Of a DNA stretch of 64,000 nucleotides, positions 59,000 through 64,000 are shown piece by piece (position 1 is the stretch's first letter; each line of letters begins with the position of its first letter). The notes below the pieces were generated by a model, which was not told where the DNA came from, made no database searches, and was given only the letters and a program-made list of their open reading frames with translations. The translations under genes were made by a program, and so were the position numbers. The DNA is from Dryococelus australis (taxonomy: Eukaryota > Arthropoda > Insecta > Phasmatodea > Phasmatidae), in the NCBI GenBank assembly GCA_029891345.1, contig CM056994.1:136282457-136346456 (forward strand). Direction: 5' to 3'.

Positions 59000-59455
59000 A
59001 CACACAGTAAGATTGCTTGAAATTTTAACTCAGTTACTTTTTGGAAACTTAAAGATTTTAATTATACGTAGACTGTGTTTAATTCTGCATTTCGGGAATA
59101 TTATACTGTCTTTGACAAACAAATAAGTTAACTAACTTCATAACGATACATCTATAGATTGTATCATCAACCCCTGCAAACCATATTTTCGCACAATTGT
59201 CTCGCTTACTGGTGATGAATCTTAATACGTAGTTTAAATAAAATCATGCAATTACAGTGACACTACTTTAATTAGGTTAAATTGCTTTTTGTTGGTAGCA
59301 CTTTATACTAAATACAATATTTTGCCAAACTGAGCAAAAATATGACTTATTCATTTCTAGTACTGAACATGATATTAATGTTATCCTCACTCACCTTTGT
59401 AATAATTTCGTGTTCATGCCAATACAATTTTTAAAGATGCGTAGCTAAAAATTAA
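59000..59455. other. Intergenic, nothing recognised
   Basis: AT-rich, single-copy looking. No feature. Confidence 0.5.
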
Positions 59456-59461
59456 CACATC

Positions 59462-59530
59462 CATGCTTTGCACGGGACTGAAACCCAGAACATCTAGTAC
59501 CTTACATTGGCTCGCAACAAACTATGCTAC
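59462..59530 (-). repeat. tRNA-like SINE head, family 2 type
   Basis: On the minus strand, GTAGCATAGTTTGTTGCGAG, GAGTAC-like GGTACTAGATGTTCTGGG and box B TTTCAGTCCCGTG line up with the head of the copy at 11.4 kb (shared ..AGATGTTCTGGGTTT/C.A.TCCC). The SINE body is absent or too decayed to see. Confidence 0.45.
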
Positions 59531-60040
59531 AAAACAAAAATGTCAGCGATAGACGTGTTGGTGTACCTTTTAAACTCTTCTGTTTGAAGTGGTCAGTGAA
59601 ATGTTTGCAGGATGCGTAGTACAGCGTTCAACAGTACACTTTGCGGTCGAAGGGAGGGACGCGACAGGTCAAACCATTGGCCTGCCGAGGGGAGCAGGGG
59701 GTGAACTAGGACTAGGGGGTCCAGCCCTCACAACGTTTGACGCTAACAGTAATTTGCTCCGATGTTATCACGCCAAAATTTATTATCAGTAAATACGTAA
59801 TTACAGGTTTACTGTGCATGTTCCCATTTGCTTCGAGTTATTTTTATGTAATTTTGCATTTAGTAATTTAAGCTGTAACATGTAAATCACGACTTTGCAC
59901 ATTCCAAATCATAATAATAAAAAGGAAAGGAAATTAATTTTTTCCGTGATTAAAATAACTATGTACATTATACAGATTTGAAATCAGACAAATTAAGGTT
60001 GCTATAATTAGATAATACATAAATATATACTGATTGTTAT

Positions 60041-60292
60041 GTGAAGTGAAGAGTGAAGAGATTTGGGCGGCTCAACAACGAAGTCTTAAGAGCCGATGTG
60101 GGTTATTGAAGTGAATATAGAGCGGCGCCCGACTAAAGGGCGGGGGAAACGAGAGATACCAGAGAGAACTCGCCGACCAATGGCATCGTCTGGCACGATT
60201 CCCACTTGCGAAAATCTGGTGAGCCGACCAGAGATTGAACTCAGCTCTCCTTGGTGGGAGGCGAGCGTGATAATCGCTCAGCCACCGTGGTC
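60041..60292 (-). repeat. tRNA-derived SINE, family 1, copy with perfect 11-bp target duplication
   Basis: In minus-strand sense it begins GAGACCACGGTGGCTGAGCG (box A GTGGCTGAGCGAT). Box B is GAGTTCAATCTC. The body has GTGGGAATCGTGCCAGACGATG, read in pieces, then CATCGGCTCTTAAGAC and GCCCAAATCT. It ends in CTTCACT repeats. The flanks are CTGATTGTTAT at 60,030-60,040 and again at 60,293-60,303, identical over 11 bp, proving retrotransposition. Length 252 bp, close to the 244 bp of the 14-kb copy. Confidence 0.9.
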
Positions 60293-60303
60293 TCTGATTG
60301 TTA

Positions 60304-63300
60304 TTAATTGCAGTATTAGAGTGAGTCAATCTACATACTACTCAACACACTTTGATAATTAAAAAAAATTAAACAAACATGAAATGAGTGGGTTTACTAG
60401 GTACTGCAGACAAACTATTATTTAATGTGCATTATTAGTGGTAACTACAAGGTGAATAAGAATGATTTCTTATCAGAGCCCTGGGGCTGGGACTATATTC
60501 CAGTTGGTTTAGATTTGTTTTTTCTTAGGTTTTTGTTGTATTTGTGTAAAGTTAAGTGGAAAACTTCTGTGAAACTGGAACTTTTTTGTATGGAATTCTT
60601 TCCTAAAATGTATGATGTGGTTTCATGCTTGAATTTTTCAAAACACAATGGCATATATGGAACAATGTTACCCCAAATTAAAGAACTGTGAATAAAAAAT
60701 ACACATTTCATTAATACTTTACTGTGTATATCTACTGAATTTCTATGTACAGAAATTACTAGTTGTTATAATTGTGATGCACAGGCTACTGTTCTGTTGG
60801 AATAACCACATCTGAGTGTGTACAGTAACATTTCAAGTCTGCCATAACATATATTTTCTGGTGCTTGTACTCATTATTCACGAAAACATTTTAAATTTAT
60901 AATTCGGAAAACTGATGCATGTCCTTACATTATTCAAGTTCCAGGAAGATAACTCTGGACCTCTAGGGAGCATCAGGAAATTATTCACATTGTGGTATCA
61001 TGTTAAAGAATTCAACATTTTTAGTCAATTTTCTATACTTTTTGTTAAAAATGTTACACCGTACACAACATATTAAACACGGATAAAAACTAATTCATTC
61101 TGTGAACTTAAAAAAATATATGTGTGTATTAATATATTATGCTCTCTATTGAAACGGTCATATATGTGCAAATAAAATGTAACTGCTCGTAATGCTTTTT
61201 TTTTAAAATATTATTATTATATTCACAACTCATAACATTGTCCGGTATTTCCGGTCTAATGAAAACCGAAAGAATCACAGACAACTGCATGGTCTTCGAC
61301 AGGGGGGAAGAAAGGATACATTTACCTGGGAATTTATTCTAAATTTCTGGGGAAATCTATTTGCAGATCTCGATGTCGATCTCAACAGTCAGCTTCCTGC
61401 CGATCGAGACAAGCCATTTGAAACGATCGGGAGCAAAATGTGCCCAAATAGCTATTCTAAGCGCACTATCGGTTCGAGACCTCGCAAACTCGGCAATCCT
61501 CTGGTTTTACCGACCACCCCACCACAACTCGCTTCCCTGCCTGCTGGTGTTTAGGCAGGCAATGTGACGAATGCAAACACATGCTGTGCCTGCAATAATG
61601 TATGATTAAAGTAAAGCTTTTCTTATAAACTATGCACTTTAAGTGGTTAGTTAACACATAAAAGTGCACATACATTTATCTATTATTTATAAATTGTCTT
61701 ATTTTAAACAAATACTATTCCATTTATAAAAGCGTAATGTGGGATATTTAGAGTAAAATTTCTCGATATGGCCGCGATCTCATCGTAGACGCTTGGCGAG
61801 GAAAATGGCGACACGGTCAATGGTTATTTGTTATACACACAGGTTGGCTGTTGAAAATATTACTCGTTTTAAAGGAACATACTGTTTCAAGTATAAAAAC
61901 AACTGTTAAAAGATGAGAAAATTCGTTACATAGTACTCCTTCTTCCCTCTAACAGGCCTTTTAAATAACATCCACTGTGATGTATGTAACGAAATGTACA
62001 GAAGACGATATGTAAAATGTCATTTTAATAAATACAACTGTAAAGTTAGCTTAGAAAATTACGTTAGGCCTAAACAAGAAATCTTACATAATACAGGCTG
62101 TAATTGATTTATTGTAGGAATGCAGGAATTACCATTACTAGTGAACTGACGTGTGTCGTACACAAATACTGTAGCCTATACAGTTATCCATTTAATTCGT
62201 TTTATTATTGCACGTGGGTATGAGAAGAATTTTTTTTGGGGGGTGGGGGGGGGTAGCACTTTAGCTTATAACGTATTTCGTGAGACAAAATTATTTTGAT
62301 GCGCTTACGAGTGTGTGGCATTTTGAGTTACATATTGTTTCACTGGAGCAGTGGTAAATTTTGCTCGTATGGAAATAACATTTACATTATTGTAACTTCA
62401 ATGAAAAACAAAACACGATACATATGTCGCTGTTCATATTCGTACAGATGCAGCAGTATACACACACACTATCCTAAGTTAAGCTTACACATGTTGCATT
62501 TACAATATAGACAAATAAATTTTATTCATGCACTACAAAAGTGTGGAAAGTGTGGCTTTTTCAGGCCACGTGCATTACAATAATTATAGTAATGTTTTAC
62601 AAATATGTTATTTACAAAACACGCAAACTTACTGTTTATAAACACAGCAACCTCTTGAACATGTGCTTTTCTAGGTTATCCTTGCATGTGTACTTCACAA
62701 AAATCATGTTTGTCCATCGCTAGCATTAAATAAATTATTTGCAGAATTACTCAGTAAAATCAACACTGTGCACTTTTCCTGAGACTAACATACTTAACTA
62801 TGTAAATTATAGTCGTCAATTCATTGCAGACAGCGTTTAAGAAAAAGAACTAGCAATTTTACAAACCAGTATACATGCACCGATTACTATTACACATTTC
62901 ACTCAAGAAAATTCACTATGGCCAACTGTGCTTTAAGAAAGCAAATACAGAAATAATTAACTACCGATTCATTATTCCGAGAACACCAATGCGATGCTCG
63001 TATAAACACATAACCTCTCTGCCATTCCTACACTATATAATAAAGTCACAATACAGAAATATAACTTCAGACTCCCGAACATGTGTGGATACAATAAGAT
63101 GCATATAATAATGTTGCACATAATTGTAAACTTTTGTTATGTTATATATTATGTTTAAGAAGTACGAAACAATAATATGTGTAATAAATACAGCCACCGC
63201 ACTTCTCACCCAACATGTTGAATTTCCACTTCCCGATCGGGAAGCGGCTTTCGGCAACATATAGCTGCTGAATGCCCTTGATCATTTTCTCACGAGAATT

Positions 63301-64000
63301 TAGAAGTCATCTTTAGCTTAGAATACCAAAACACGAAAATATGACGTAAATCGTTATTTCACGATCGAGAGCTCTGTTTCGACAAACTTAGAATAAACAC
63401 CCTGGGCCTGAAGACTCGCAGGATGGGATGGAAAAATCACCAGAAGGGGGAGGAGAAGCCGCTCTGAGTTACGGGGAAGAACTACACCTGTGAAGGGTAG
63501 AGCCCTAGTGAAAGGGGGGCTCGAAATATTAATTAATAACAGGCCCCAAAATTTCTGTCGATGGCCCTGGACCACTGTGTCCAGAAGGAATAGTTTTCAA
63601 CATGGGGTTCTTGGCTCGGATTCTGGAAAAAAAGAAAAAACACACACAATATAATGTCTGATCGAATTTAACTGCGCTAATGTAATATTTTCGGGGTGGG
63701 TTGTGGCAGGGGTGAATTTGAAATATGCTGTAATTTTATATTTTCACATAGGCTATGACTAAAGCTAGAGCCATGAAAATTATTTAGCAGATTGCTAATG
63801 AATTTTTTACCAGCTAAGTCACTGAAGTGTATACCTCTAAATTATTATATTGTGGGTAGCAACAGTACAGGCAGTGACTGTAAATAAATGCATTGGTAGG
63901 CTTAAGACTTGAAGTGTTAAAGGTGAGCACAGCCAGTATCAACTTTTCCAGCTAATATTTTATAAGAGTGTGCCATTACTTTATCATAATATATAATATT
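60304..64000. other. Intergenic, nothing firm
   Basis: AT-rich with a G-run at about 62,229-62,252. An 88-residue plus-strand open frame at 60,425-60,691 is hydrophobic and unrecognised. The segment 63,400-63,600 is less AT-rich and may be the end of a transposon, but no inverted end was found. The window ends without a recognisable gene. Confidence 0.45.

Noticed and set aside
58737..59003. Leu/Phe-rich minus-strand frame of 88 residues
   Set aside because: Antisense of the Lys/Glu-rich non-LTR fragment.
60425..60691. 88-residue plus-strand frame as a host gene
   Set aside because: AT-driven hydrophobic composition, no recognised motif, no flanking exon evidence.

Overview
This is a eukaryotic nuclear window, almost certainly from an insect. 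It is AT-rich and has no prokaryotic gene layout. It is full of microsatellites, tRNA-derived SINEs and decayed transposons. It also carries a nuclear copy of mitochondrial DNA (tRNA-Tyr into the start of cox1) that only reads as cox1 with the invertebrate mitochondrial code (TGA = Trp). I cannot name the order with confidence. I see no complete host protein gene. The best host-gene candidates are one or two exon-like segments at 12.6 and 13.6 kb. Most of the structure is transposons inserted into older repeats.

Layout, 0-19 kb: a non-autonomous hAT element with a perfect 8-bp target duplication (1.5-2.8 kb); a pogo/Tigger-like element (3.3-5.3 kb) holding a ~176-bp tandem repeat and a SINE-like head; a first block of a degenerate ~275-bp satellite (8.3-9.2 kb) with a mariner-type fragment inserted in it; SINE family 2 (11.4 kb); the exon candidates; a Tc1-like element (13.8-15.5 kb) with a SINE family 1 copy inside it; and a possible TIR element with a 92-bp tandem duplication (16.1-16.8 kb).

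19-36 kb: a second and larger block of the ~275-bp satellite, split by a hAT/ZMYM-like element (20.1-21.4 kb); a second SINE-2 copy; the mitochondrial insertion (23.2-23.6 kb); then a 12-kb Ty3/gypsy LTR retrotransposon on the minus strand (24,149-36,203). Its two LTRs are about 680 bp. It has a polypurine tract, gag with a zinc knuckle, protease, reverse transcriptase, RNase H and integrase, all broken by stops and frameshifts, and a 1.7-kb hAT relic is inserted in pol.

36-64 kb: a short TIR element abutting the LTR; a mariner-type element (37.0-44.1 kb) split in two by a 5.6-kb hAT element; an LTR-like segment (46 kb); a relic of an unrecognised two-domain insect protein (49.9-50.5 kb); an integrase fragment of a second gypsy-type element (52 kb); a fold-back repeat (53.5-54.5 kb); a DDE transposase gene with a splice donor and TATA box (55.9-57.3 kb); two more SINE-1 copies; and a non-LTR retrotransposon tail (58.6-59.0 kb). 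The last 3.5 kb looks empty.

The elements do not work together as a pathway. Their nesting gives relative ages: the satellite and the mariner-type, Tc1-like and gypsy elements are older than the hAT and SINE insertions within them.
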